The position numbers and the translations under genes are program-made. The notes under the pieces are model-generated. The model made no database searches. It saw nothing but the letters and a program-made list of their open reading frames with translations, and had not been told where the DNA came from. Positions 24,284-32,937 of a stretch of 57,500 nucleotides of DNA are shown piece after piece. How positions within the stretch are numbered: the stretch's first letter is position 1; each line of letters starts with the position of its first letter. This DNA comes from Lutibacter sp. HS1-25 (GTDB lineage Bacteria > Bacteroidota > Bacteroidia > Flavobacteriales > Flavobacteriaceae). Location: NCBI RefSeq assembly GCF_004121075.1, contig NZ_RHLN01000020.1, forward strand, positions 1 to 57,500, read 5' to 3'.

Positions 24284-26776
24284 TTAAATTTTCACTCTTC
24301 TTAATCTTAATGAATTTAAAATTACTGATACAGAACTAAAACTCATTGCCAATGCTGCGATAATTGGAGATAACAAAATTCCGAAAAAAGGAAAAAATAT
24401 TCCTGCAGCAATTGGCACACCTAATACATTATAGGCAAAGGAGAAAAATAAGTTTTGTTTGATGTTTTTCATCACAGCATGGCTTAGATTTTTTGCTTTC
24501 ACAATTCCTTGTAAATCACCTTTAACAAGTGTAATTTCTGAGCTTTCAATAGCTACATCTGTTCCTGTTCCCATAGCGATACCCACAATTGCCTGTGCTA
24601 AGGCAGGAGCGTCATTGATACCATCACCAGCCATAGCAACAATTTTTCCTTCTGCTTGTAGTTTTTTAATAAATTCTAATTTATCTTCAGGCAAACAACT
24701 TGCTTTAAAGTTGCTTAAATGCAATTCATCAGCAACTGCCTTTGCTGTATTTTCATTATCTCCAGTAAGCATAATGACTTCAATACCACTAGCCATTAAT
24801 TTTTCAATAGCTTCTTTACTTGTCGTTTTAATAGCATCGGATATACTTACATAACCTACGGTAATATTATTCACAGCAATATAAGATACCGTTTTACCTA
24901 ATTTTTGCTCTACTATAACTTCATTTTTTAATGTGTTAGAAACTTTTATATTTAATTGTATTAATAATTTTTCATTTCCTAAAGCAACTTTGTTATTGTT
25001 AACAATCCCGGTAATTCCTTTTCCTGCAACTGCTTCAAAATCTATAGCTTTTACCAGATCAATTTTATTTTTTTTAGCATAATTTACAATTGCCAATGCC
25101 AATGGATGCTCACTATGTTGATTTAACGATGCGATGCTAGTTATTAGGCTTGTGGTGTCCCCTTCAACGGAAAATACTTTTTCAACCGATGGTTTTCCTT
25201 CAGTAAGTGTTCCAGTTTTATCGGTAATCAACACATTTACTTTGTTCATTAATTCTAAGGCTTCTGCATTTTTAATTAGCACACCATTTTGCGCACCTTT
25301 ACCAACACCGACCATTACAGACATAGGCGTTGCTAACCCCAGTGCACACGGACAAGCAATTATTAATACTGCCACTGCATTTACAAAACCATAAACTCTA
25401 GCTGGTTCTGGACCAAAATTTGCCCAAATGATATAGGTTAAAATTGAAATCACTACTACAATAGGAACAAAATATTTAGAGATGGTATCGGCTAATTTTT
25501 GAATAGGAGCACGTGATCGACTGGCGTCACTTACCATTTGAATAATTTGTGATAATAATGTGTCTGAACCTACTTTTTCAGCTTTCATTATGAAGGATTT
25601 AGTACCATTTATAGTACCTGAACTTACTTTGTCCTCAGATTTTTTATCTACCGGAATTGGTTCACCTGTTATCATAGATTCATCAATACTACTGCTACCT
25701 TCAACAATAACACCATCAACTGGAATTTTTTCACCAGGTTTTACTCTTAAAAAATCTCCTACATTTATATCATGAATTGAAACCACTTTATCTTTTCCAT
25801 TAACAACAATTGTAGCTTCAGAAGGGGCAAGTTTAAGTAGTTCTTTTATGGCGCCACTAGTTTGGCTATGTGCTTTGGCTTCTAACAATTGCCCTAATAA
25901 AACTAGGGCTAGGATAACAGCTGTAGCCTCAAAATATAAGCTGACATCACCAGATTCACCTTTAAATTCTAAAGGGAAAACATTTGGGTACAATAAACCA
26001 ACAATACTAAATAAAAATGCTGCACCGGTACCAATTCCCACTAAGGTAAACATGTTTAAATTCCAAGAAATAATGGATTTATAACATTTGATAAAGAACA
26101 TCCAGCAGGTATAAAATACGATAGGAATTGTTAAAAAAAGCTGTAACCAATCCCAGTATATTTGAGGCATTAATTTTGGTAATGGGTTTATTGGTAAATG
26201 CATTGCCATGGTAATTATCAAAACAGGAACTGCTAAAAAAGTAGAAATTTTCATTTTTTTAGCCAACATCTTGTAAGTTTTCAATTCCTCACTTTCGTCT
26301 GGTTCCATTGGTACTAAATCCATACCACATTTTGGACAAGAACCTGGTGAGTTTTGAATAACCTCAGGATGCATTGGGCAAGTATATTTAGTTTCAACCT
26401 GTAATTTTGGCTGTTCTACCAAATCCATTCCGCATTTTGGACAACTACCTGGAGTTTCATATATTTTGTCTGCCTCACAATGCATTGGGCAATAAAAAAC
26501 TCCATTTCCTTTTTCAACTGTTTTGGGGTGTTCAAGATGAAGATGGCTGTGCGATGTGTTTTTAATAAAAGGTTCAATTGTATAATGCAAACCAGCCTTT
26601 AATAATATTTCTTGCAGTTTCTCAATTGAAATATGTGAAGTCATTTCAACTTTAATTTCACCTAATTTTAAATTTGCTTCAACGTTCTTTATTTCTTTTA
26701 AATTACTTAAAGCAGCTTCAACATTTGTTTTACAACCACCGCAAGTCATTCCTGTTATTTTGTATGTATGTTTCAT
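24284..26776 (-). CDS. copA: copper-exporting P1B-type ATPase
   Basis: An 830-residue Cu+ exporter. Residues 1-68 form one HMA domain with MTCGGC (Cys12, Cys15); residues about 90-160 hold two heavy-metal-binding modules ([12 protein letters not shown]…CPKCGMDL and YTCPMHPEV…CPKCGMDL). The membrane CPC motif is in [11 protein letters not shown], the phosphorylation site is DKTGTLT with Asp519, and [12 protein letters not shown] closes the P domain. These features distinguish it from the Zn-type ATPase at 2197-4146. It is downstream of an ATP-cone nuclease and an NDH-2 gene and 13 bp from the former, so it is likely cotranscribed with them. Confidence 0.96.
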   Translation of the reverse strand: MKHTYKITGMTCGGCKTNVEAALSNLKEIKNVEANLKLGEIKVEMTSHISIEKLQEILLKAGLHYTIEPFIKNTSHSHLHLEHPKTVEKGNGVFYCPMHCEADKIYETPGSCPKCGMDLVEQPKLQVETKYTCPMHPEVIQNSPGSCPKCGMDLVPMEPDESEELKTYKMLAKKMKISTFLAVPVLIITMAMHLPINPLPKLMPQIYWDWLQLFLTIPIVFYTCWMFFIKCYKSIISWNLNMFTLVGIGTGAAFLFSIVGLLYPNVFPLEFKGESGDVSLYFEATAVILALVLLGQLLEAKAHSQTSGAIKELLKLAPSEATIVVNGKDKVVSIHDINVGDFLRVKPGEKIPVDGVIVEGSSSIDESMITGEPIPVDKKSEDKVSSGTINGTKSFIMKAEKVGSDTLLSQIIQMVSDASRSRAPIQKLADTISKYFVPIVVVISILTYIIWANFGPEPARVYGFVNAVAVLIIACPCALGLATPMSVMVGVGKGAQNGVLIKNAEALELMNKVNVLITDKTGTLTEGKPSVEKVFSVEGDTTSLITSIASLNQHSEHPLALAIVNYAKKNKIDLVKAIDFEAVAGKGITGIVNNNKVALGNEKLLIQLNIKVSNTLKNEVIVEQKLGKTVSYIAVNNITVGYVSISDAIKTTSKEAIEKLMASGIEVIMLTGDNENTAKAVADELHLSNFKASCLPEDKLEFIKKLQAEGKIVAMAGDGINDAPALAQAIVGIAMGTGTDVAIESSEITLVKGDLQGIVKAKNLSHAVMKNIKQNLFFSFAYNVLGVPIAAGIFFPFFGILLSPIIAALAMSFSSVSVILNSLRLRRVKI

Positions 26777-26789
26777 AATAATTTAATAG

Positions 26790-27632
26790 TTAAAGTTTAA
26801 AACCGCATAATGCGCGTGCTTCTTTTAAAATTTTGTTTTGTTTTAGCGCAGGTATTTGAATTTCATCCAAAAGGGAAGTTTCAATACATAATTGTTTACA
26901 TAAAACAATATTTTTATTAAGTAACGCTTGTTTTTCCGATTTTTTAAGTGTGTTTAGACAAGTGATTGGATATAACCCTGATGTACTTATTATATCTTTT
27001 AAGCTTCCGTTTTTAGGGTAATCCCAGCCTAAAAGTTTTAAGCCCATACACTCGGCATATTGAATTGCATCTTCACTAAATCTGGTATTATTAACAACCC
27101 AACCTTGATGAAATTTGTGCCCATGACCTTCTTGTTTAACCCACTGTTTTTCAATATCTAAAAAACGAGATTGGATGTAAAGTGGTATTTTAACACTGCA
27201 TTTGGTGTTGAAAGAACTATGAAATTTGCATTCAATCATAAAATGATTGTTATCTTTTTCGGCCACCACATCCAATTCATGTTGTACACAAAAACCTTGA
27301 GTTATAACTCCAATTTTTACTGAATAACCTTGTTGTTTTAATAATTCACCAACAAATATTTCAAAAGGAAAACCCGTTGGGCCAAATTCCAAAATTCCTT
27401 TTTTTAAATTATATCTTGCAGCAGTTGGACGTGCATGATTTTTTAACTTTTCAAATGCTTTTTTGTAAATTTCTTTAGTAGTAATACCGTTAAATAATAA
27501 AAATTCTATCTCTGTAACAATTTTTTCTACAACTGAATCTGATGCGCCAGATTTTGATAAAGAAGCTATAAGTTTAGCTCTTTCAAAATTGGCAAGTTCT
27601 CCGTTATCTTTTAAAATTTGAATATTACTCAT
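26790..27632 (-). CDS. ATP-cone and restriction-endonuclease-like protein
   Basis: 280 residues. An N-terminal ATP-cone (about 5-85, with MSNIQILKDNGELANFERAK and a KLIASLSKSGA-type helix) is followed by a Mrr-like PD-(D/E)XK domain: EIFVGELLKQQGYSV, GFCVQHELDVVAE and HFMIECKFH supply D and E-x-K. The C-terminal third (about 210-280) has CLNTLKKSEKQALLNKNIVL, a helical region common to this family. Proteins with this architecture occur across Bacteroidota, commonly in metal operons, and their function is not known. It overlaps the NDH-2 gene by 8 bp and lies 13 bp before copA. Confidence 0.85.
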   Translation of the reverse strand: MSNIQILKDNGELANFERAKLIASLSKSGASDSVVEKIVTEIEFLLFNGITTKEIYKKAFEKLKNHARPTAARYNLKKGILEFGPTGFPFEIFVGELLKQQGYSVKIGVITQGFCVQHELDVVAEKDNNHFMIECKFHSSFNTKCSVKIPLYIQSRFLDIEKQWVKQEGHGHKFHQGWVVNNTRFSEDAIQYAECMGLKLLGWDYPKNGSLKDIISTSGLYPITCLNTLKKSEKQALLNKNIVLCKQLCIETSLLDEIQIPALKQNKILKEARALCGFKL

Positions 27633-28974
27633 GGCTTTCCTTATTATTAACCTTAAAATTACGAATGATTAAACGATTACTTTTGTCATAACTAAAATAA
27701 CTTATGGCCCAATTTAAACCTACCAATAATTTATTTTTGAAACCGCTTATAGACATTAAATGAACAAATGACCAAACTAACCATGCTGCGTATCCTGAAA
27801 ATTTTATTTTACCAATATCTGCAACAGCTTTGCGTTTACCAACAGTTGCCAAAGAACCTTTATCTTTATAAATAAAAGGTTTTAGCGGTTTATTTTGAAT
27901 TGTTCTAAGAAAGTTTTCAGCTAAATAATCACCTTGTTGTATAGCCGGTTGAGCTACCTGAGGATGGCCTTTAGGTGTTTTATCTGAAATAGAAGCAGCA
28001 ACATCACCCATGGCAAAAACATTATTATAACCTTCAACTTTAAGGTATTCATTGGTTTTTATTCTTTGACCATGAATTATAAAATTGCTATCTAGTCCTT
28101 CTGGTAATTGCCCTTTTACTCCAGCAGCCCAAATTAAATTTCGAGCATAAATTTCTTTTCCACTTTTGGTTTTTACAACCTTACCATCATAATCTACAAC
28201 AGCTTCATTCAATAAAACTTCAACATTTAAATCTTTTAAATATTGGGTGACCTTTGAAGAAGCATTTTCAGACATTACAGACAAAATTTTCTGACTTGCT
28301 TCTACCAAATAAATTTTCATGATTGATGAAGGATATTCAGGATAATCTTTTGGTAAAATGTATTTACAAAATTCAGCCAAAGCACCAGCCATTTCAATAC
28401 CTGCAGGTCCACCACCAACAATTACAAAATTAGTTAGAGCGTCTCTTTCATTAGTGTTACAAGTAATTGCAGCTTGTTCAAGATTTTGCAACATCATGTG
28501 TCTAATATTTAACGAGTCGCGAATATCTTTTAGTCCTAAACTATTTTCTTCAACCGATTTTAATCCGAAAAAATTAGTTGCTGTTCCAGTTGCAATAACC
28601 AAAAAATCATAAGTTAATAAGCCTTTATCGGTATATACGGTATTTGTTGAAGTTTCTATTTTTAAAACTTCAGCTAATCGAAATGTTACATTTTTATAAT
28701 TTGATAATTGTTTTCTTAATGGGAAAGCAATACTATCGGGCTCTAGTCCGCTAGTTGCTACTTGATATAATAAGGGTTGAAATTGATGAAAGTTATTTTT
28801 GTCAATTAAAATAACTTGAAAATTTTTATTTTTTAATTTTTTAGCAAAGGCTAAACCGGCAAAACCACCACCAATAACAACAATTCGCTTAAATTTAGAA
28901 GGAGGTAAGCAAATTAAATCAGTTTCACAACCAGTTATGTTTGTGCAACAGTTGGAAGGTTTATTGGTTTGCAT
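27625..28974 (-). CDS. NAD(P)/FAD oxidoreductase, NDH-2 type
   Basis: 449 residues. The FAD-binding Rossmann motif is VVIGGGFAGLAFAKKL (about 31-46); the second, NAD(P)-binding motif is FVIVGGGPAGIEMAGAL; WAAGVKG and VFAMGDVA mark the later FAD contacts. The hydrophobic C-terminal region (AWLVWSFVHLMSISG) resembles the membrane anchor of type II NADH dehydrogenases. Unusual is a short Cys-rich N-terminal extension (NCCTNITGCETDLIC, five Cys) before the Rossmann fold, which may bind a metal and link this redox enzyme to the neighbouring copper exporter. It overlaps the ATP-cone nuclease gene by 8 bp. Confidence 0.9.
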   Translation of the reverse strand: MQTNKPSNCCTNITGCETDLICLPPSKFKRIVVIGGGFAGLAFAKKLKNKNFQVILIDKNNFHQFQPLLYQVATSGLEPDSIAFPLRKQLSNYKNVTFRLAEVLKIETSTNTVYTDKGLLTYDFLVIATGTATNFFGLKSVEENSLGLKDIRDSLNIRHMMLQNLEQAAITCNTNERDALTNFVIVGGGPAGIEMAGALAEFCKYILPKDYPEYPSSIMKIYLVEASQKILSVMSENASSKVTQYLKDLNVEVLLNEAVVDYDGKVVKTKSGKEIYARNLIWAAGVKGQLPEGLDSNFIIHGQRIKTNEYLKVEGYNNVFAMGDVAASISDKTPKGHPQVAQPAIQQGDYLAENFLRTIQNKPLKPFIYKDKGSLATVGKRKAVADIGKIKFSGYAAWLVWSFVHLMSISGFKNKLLVGLNWAISYFSYDKSNRLIIRNFKVNNKESHE

Positions 28975-29110
28975 AACTTTTAGATTTAAGGGAGTGATTA
29001 CAACAATATTATTCTTTAAATTTAGGGTTTAAAAAGAAAAAGGAATATTGCTGTAAAACAGTTTTTAGAAAATATAATTTTATATTCCCTTTTCTTTTGT
29101 TGAGAACTTT

Positions 29111-29135
29111 AATAACCATTTACGAAATGGTTATT
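29111..29135 (-). terminator. possible terminator hairpin
   Basis: aataaccatt and aatggttatt form a 10-bp stem immediately after the stop codon of the gene ending at 29135. The T-tract on the minus strand is modest, so activity as a terminator is uncertain. Confidence 0.4.
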
Positions 29136-29563
29136 TAGGATTTTATATAATCTTTATAGGTTTGCTCAGATTCAAAATAAAGAACATCGTTATTTCCTGC
29201 TGGGCTTAGCACTATAAATGCAACAGCTTTATCTACTTCTTTGCCTGTTGAAGGATCAATTGCGTAACGAGTTTCTCTCATTGTTTTTAATTTTACTACA
29301 CAACCTTCACAACATCCATAATAAGTTTTATTTTCAAACTCAACAGGAATTTGATCTATCCCCATAAATTTGTTATTAACATAACAAACTTTACTTGATT
29401 CAATTTTAGCTACTCCAGCCGATTTTGAAAGGGTCTCTTCAGAATATTCAATTTTTGTTTTTTCTGAAGATTCGGTTTTCTGTTTCGTTTTAGTAGTACA
29501 ACTACTAATTAAAGCAGCTAAAAAAAAGAAACCAATAATTAAAAAATTTCTATTTGTTTTCAT
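29135..29563 (-). CDS. TRASH/YHS-like metal-binding lipoprotein
   Basis: A 142-residue lipoprotein (ISSC lipobox). The central region CYVNNKFMGIDQIPVEF followed by YYGCCEGCVVKL has the spacing of YHS/TRASH-type metal-binding motifs (one early Cys, then C-C-x-x-C). It ends in a beta-rich segment. A periplasmic copper- or other soft-metal-binding role is likely from the motif and from its neighbours CopA and the CusBCA pump. Gene order and separate terminator suggest its own transcript. Confidence 0.78.
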   Translation of the reverse strand: MKTNRNFLIIGFFFLAALISSCTTKTKQKTESSEKTKIEYSEETLSKSAGVAKIESSKVCYVNNKFMGIDQIPVEFENKTYYGCCEGCVVKLKTMRETRYAIDPSTGKEVDKAVAFIVLSPAGNNDVLYFESEQTYKDYIKS

Positions 29564-29676
29564 AATTTCACGAAGTTTTATTGTGCCTGAGTAAGAAAAG
29601 AGAATTAAAGTTCAAGAAAAACAATCAATCAAATCTTCAATGAATATAGTCTCTTTTCTTAACGCCAGGACTTTTG

Positions 29677-30042
29677 TTAATGTTTATGTTTATGGCCGTC
29701 TTCTTTTTTATCGTCCATTTTTTTCATTTCCATTTTTTTCTCAACTAAGTTCATACCACATTTTGGGCATTCACCTGGTTTATCACTAATTACTTCAGGA
29801 TGCATTGAACATGTATAAACTTTCGTCACTTTTTCTTTCTGCATTTTACTATGATCCATATCCATTGTTGATGAATCTTGATTCATTTTAGAATGGTCCA
29901 TTTTCATTTCCATTTTAGAATGGTCCATTTCCATTTTTGTACTGTCTTTTTTCATTTTAGAATGATCCATTTCTTGAGCATTCATTGTTGATAATCCTAC
30001 AATAGCTATTACTAAAACAGCTAATACTTTTTTTGTGTTCAT
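29677..30042 (-). CDS. Met/His-repeat protein with heavy-metal-binding module
   Basis: A 121-residue exported protein with a signal peptide (to NAQ). Residues 22-70 contain four copies of MDHSKM separated by short Lys/Met/Ser/Asp spacers, giving a very dense Met-His array typical of periplasmic copper sponges. A YTCSMHPEV…CPKCGMNL module follows (about 78-105), the same module found in CopA and CusB, and the C-terminus ends KHKH. Function as a copper/silver buffer is inferred. It stands directly downstream of the AraC-type regulator gene. Confidence 0.85.
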   Translation of the reverse strand: MNTKKVLAVLVIAIVGLSTMNAQEMDHSKMKKDSTKMEMDHSKMEMKMDHSKMNQDSSTMDMDHSKMQKEKVTKVYTCSMHPEVISDKPGECPKCGMNLVEKKMEMKKMDDKKEDGHKHKH

Positions 30043-30119
30043 AATTTTTTGTTGTTAATTCTCGTTATTTATTATATAAAGGTCTGAATACTAAGCTACA
30101 ATTTTGTGCATAATTATGT

Positions 30120-30692
30120 TTAAATTGTATCTAATTTCCCACGAGACCCTATGTTTTTATACTGTGTAGGTGTTATTCCAGTAATTTGTTTAAATTGTCT
30201 AGATAAGTGTTGCGGACTGCTATAATTTAATTCATATGAAATTTGACTTATTGTTAATTCATTGTAAGAAATTAATTCCTTCACACGCTCTATTTTTTGT
30301 TGAATAATATAATTTTCAATGGTACGTCCTTCTAATTCAGAAAAATTTCTGCTCAAATGTCCGTATTCAATTTTTAAATTTGATGCTAAAAAATTTGAAT
30401 AATTTTGATTGAATAATTTGTGTCTCCCATAGTAAATATTCTCAATAATGAGTGTTTTAATTTGATTTACTATTTGGAAATCGAATTTTTCAACTATTTC
30501 AAACCCTTCTTTTTCCAAAATATTTTTTAATTTATTTAATTCATCATTTGAAAGGTTTTTATTGAAATGAATTTTACCTAATTCAACACGTTCAAATTGT
30601 ATTTCATGAGTTGACATTTCTTCTTTAACAACTTTTATACAACGGTCGCAAACCATATTTTTAACAGTTAATATAAAGTTTGAGAGTTCCAT
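30120..30692 (-). CDS. HMA-like/AraC fusion regulator
   Basis: 190 residues. The N-terminal 70 residues follow an HMA-like pattern: LTVKNMVCDRCIKVVKEEM carries a CxxC at about residues 15-18, and FEIVEKF closes the last strand. The C-terminal half is an AraC-type DNA-binding domain with two HTH motifs (LTISQISYELNYSSPQHLSRQ and the ITGITPTQYK tail). A metal-chaperone fold in the sensor part of an AraC regulator makes direct Cu+ or similar sensing attractive. It lies 2 bp from the PII-like gene and upstream of the Met/His-rich gene; it probably regulates the cus genes. Confidence 0.85.
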   Translation of the reverse strand: MELSNFILTVKNMVCDRCIKVVKEEMSTHEIQFERVELGKIHFNKNLSNDELNKLKNILEKEGFEIVEKFDFQIVNQIKTLIIENIYYGRHKLFNQNYSNFLASNLKIEYGHLSRNFSELEGRTIENYIIQQKIERVKELISYNELTISQISYELNYSSPQHLSRQFKQITGITPTQYKNIGSRGKLDTI

Positions 30693-30694
30693 AA

Positions 30695-31015
30695 TTAGAT
30701 GGTTTCTCTAATTCTAGTTTTACTCTCTACATTACTAACATAAATAAGCCCATCTCCACTATGCCCAGTTTGCGCATGGGTTTTTATAGTTTTAATAATT
30801 TTAGGAACCTCTTCTTTGTTACAAACTAGCTCAATTTTTACAACTTTATTATGTAAAAAAGGAAAATCTAAACTTGGATATTCTGTATCAGGATCTGTGT
30901 AATCTCCAACACCTTCACCTTTAAAAACTGTAAAGCAACAAAAGTGTTCTTTTTTGAGATATTTGGCAACTGTGTTTAACTTTTCTGGTCTAATAAATGC
31001 TTTAATTTCTTTCAT
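30695..31015 (-). CDS. PII-like protein of the metal-efflux-linked group
   Basis: 106 residues, paralogous to 4616-4954: both begin MKEIKAFI-PTKL-type sequence and share GEGVGDYTD/…PSLDFPF and LIYVSNVES ends. The T-loop is short and it is unlikely to be uridylylated. It lies 62 bp downstream of the CusB gene and 2 bp before the regulator gene, so it is tied to the copper system exactly as the first copy is tied to the zinc system. A role in coupling efflux to a ligand is inferred from this repeated linkage. Confidence 0.85.
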   Translation of the reverse strand: MKEIKAFIRPEKLNTVAKYLKKEHFCCFTVFKGEGVGDYTDPDTEYPSLDFPFLHNKVVKIELVCNKEEVPKIIKTIKTHAQTGHSGDGLIYVSNVESKTRIRETI

Positions 31016-31077
31016 AATTGTACTGTTTTGAAGAAATACCCCGCAACTTTTATTTGCGGAATATTTCTTAAGTTGTT

Positions 31078-32925
31078 TTATTCAATTATAGTTTTATTGT
31101 CACCACATTTAGGCATTGAAGTTCCTAAATATGGGTTTTTAATTTTTTCATCTAAGCTTAACCAATAAGCACCGTTATTATTATCGGCCATTGGGCAAAA
31201 CTGTTCATATACCTTTTCATTTACACCAAATAATTTGACAGCCTTTATGAAATGTGCCGACAAATGTTTAAAGTGATTTCTTTGAATACTAATATCAGTG
31301 CTTTTTGAAATAGCACTGGCAGATGTCGTAATTTCTTTTGAAATAGTCATCCAATGCATATGAGCTTCATTGTTTGTTAATAATTTCATATCCATTGTAC
31401 CCAATGATTTTAGTAATTCACTAGCAGATTTTTGAGCAGCGGTGGCGTCGTCTTTAGTTAAAGCATCTTTTAAATTGATGTACTTATTAAGGACATTATT
31501 TAACTGATTTTGAAATTCTTCTGAAACAATGATTCTACTTTCCATTTTTGAATGGTCGGTTGTTTCTACTTCCGTAGTATTCATTTTTTTCATTTCATCA
31601 TCGCTCATGGGAGTTTTTGTGTCCATCTTTTTATCACCACTCATATCCATACCTGCGTGACCTAAGTTTTGTTTTTCAGCAGTTGGGTTCATCATACTCT
31701 GTTTACCCACCAACTGAGCAGAAGCATCAATTTTAAACACGCCGTTTGTGGCTACTATTTCACCTTCTTTTAAGCCATTTGTAACAATATAAAAATTACC
31801 CAAATCTGCGCCTAAAGTAATTTCTCTATAGGTAAATGAGATGGTTTTTTCATGAGGCACTTTTACATAAACCACCGATCTTTTTCCTGTCCACAATACC
31901 GCAGTTTTAGGAATGATTAACGCGTCTTTTGCGTTTTTTAATGTTGCTTTGATGATGCCATTTGCAAACATTTCAGGCAATAATTTTCCAGCTGTATTTG
32001 GCATTTCAACACGTACTTTAGCAATTCTTGAACCTGAAGAAATGAATGGGTCTATATAACTCACTTTTCCTTTAAATGATTCACCAGGTAAAGCCTGAAT
32101 GGTGTATTCAACTTCATTACCTATAGAAATCCATTCAATATCTGCTTCATACGCATCAAACATAACCCAAACTGAGCTAAGGTTGGCAATATCAAATAAA
32201 GTGCTGCCTTGTTTGAGGTAATCGCCTACTTCAACATTGCGTTTCATCACATAACCTGAATAGTCTGAAAGGATATCGATTTGCTCTTGTACGCTGCCTG
32301 ATTTTTCAATAGCATCAATTTGATTGTCGGTCAATTTCCATAATTTCAATTTGTTACGTGCTGCAGTGTATAATGCAGGATATACGTTTTTTGAATTGAT
32401 GGCTTCAAACAATTCCTTTTGTGCTGAAATCAATTCTGGGGAATAAATACGTGCAATTTTTTGTCCTTTTACCACATTTTCACCAGTAAAATTTACATAA
32501 AGTTGTTCAATTCTACCCGGAATATGAGAAACTTGTGCGTATAAATTGCGTTCATTGGCTTGAACTTTTCCAAGTAAACGAATTTCTTTTTCGGCATTGG
32601 CTTTTTCAACCTCACTTGTTTGAATATTTGCTAATTGATAAGCTTCTTCAGATAACACAATTTCATCGGCATTAATGTTTTCAGCAGTTGCATTGGTTTC
32701 TAAAGGAATCAATTCCATCCCACAAATTGGGCAATTTCCTGGTTCTTGCATTTGAATTTGAGGATGCATTGAGCAGGTCCAAAGTTGTGTAACTGGGTCT
32801 TGAACAAATTCATGTTCTGATTCATTATGGGATGCTTCTGAATTTCCTCCAGAAAAAACACTCCCTAGTAAGATTCCGATTAATAAAATAGCGGCTCCTA
32901 ATATGTAATTTTTATATTTTTTCAT
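31078..32925 (-). CDS. cusB: CusB-type RND adaptor with DUF3347 tail
   Basis: A 615-residue membrane fusion protein, long for the family because of added domains. After an N-terminal anchor (ILGAAILLIGILLGSVF) there is a heavy-metal-binding module (LWTCSMHPQIQM…CPICGMEL), then the lipoyl and hairpin domains (RIEQLYVNFTGENV), the beta-barrel and membrane-proximal domains to about 415, a Met/His-rich linker with GMDMSGDKKMDTK, and a C-terminal DUF3347 domain (CPMADNNNGAYWLS). It delivers Cu+/Ag+ to the CusA pump. It lies 12 bp after the TolC-like gene, which itself overlaps cusA. Confidence 0.94.
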   Translation of the reverse strand: MKKYKNYILGAAILLIGILLGSVFSGGNSEASHNESEHEFVQDPVTQLWTCSMHPQIQMQEPGNCPICGMELIPLETNATAENINADEIVLSEEAYQLANIQTSEVEKANAEKEIRLLGKVQANERNLYAQVSHIPGRIEQLYVNFTGENVVKGQKIARIYSPELISAQKELFEAINSKNVYPALYTAARNKLKLWKLTDNQIDAIEKSGSVQEQIDILSDYSGYVMKRNVEVGDYLKQGSTLFDIANLSSVWVMFDAYEADIEWISIGNEVEYTIQALPGESFKGKVSYIDPFISSGSRIAKVRVEMPNTAGKLLPEMFANGIIKATLKNAKDALIIPKTAVLWTGKRSVVYVKVPHEKTISFTYREITLGADLGNFYIVTNGLKEGEIVATNGVFKIDASAQLVGKQSMMNPTAEKQNLGHAGMDMSGDKKMDTKTPMSDDEMKKMNTTEVETTDHSKMESRIIVSEEFQNQLNNVLNKYINLKDALTKDDATAAQKSASELLKSLGTMDMKLLTNNEAHMHWMTISKEITTSASAISKSTDISIQRNHFKHLSAHFIKAVKLFGVNEKVYEQFCPMADNNNGAYWLSLDEKIKNPYLGTSMPKCGDNKTIIE

Positions 32926-32937
32926 GATTGTATTTTT

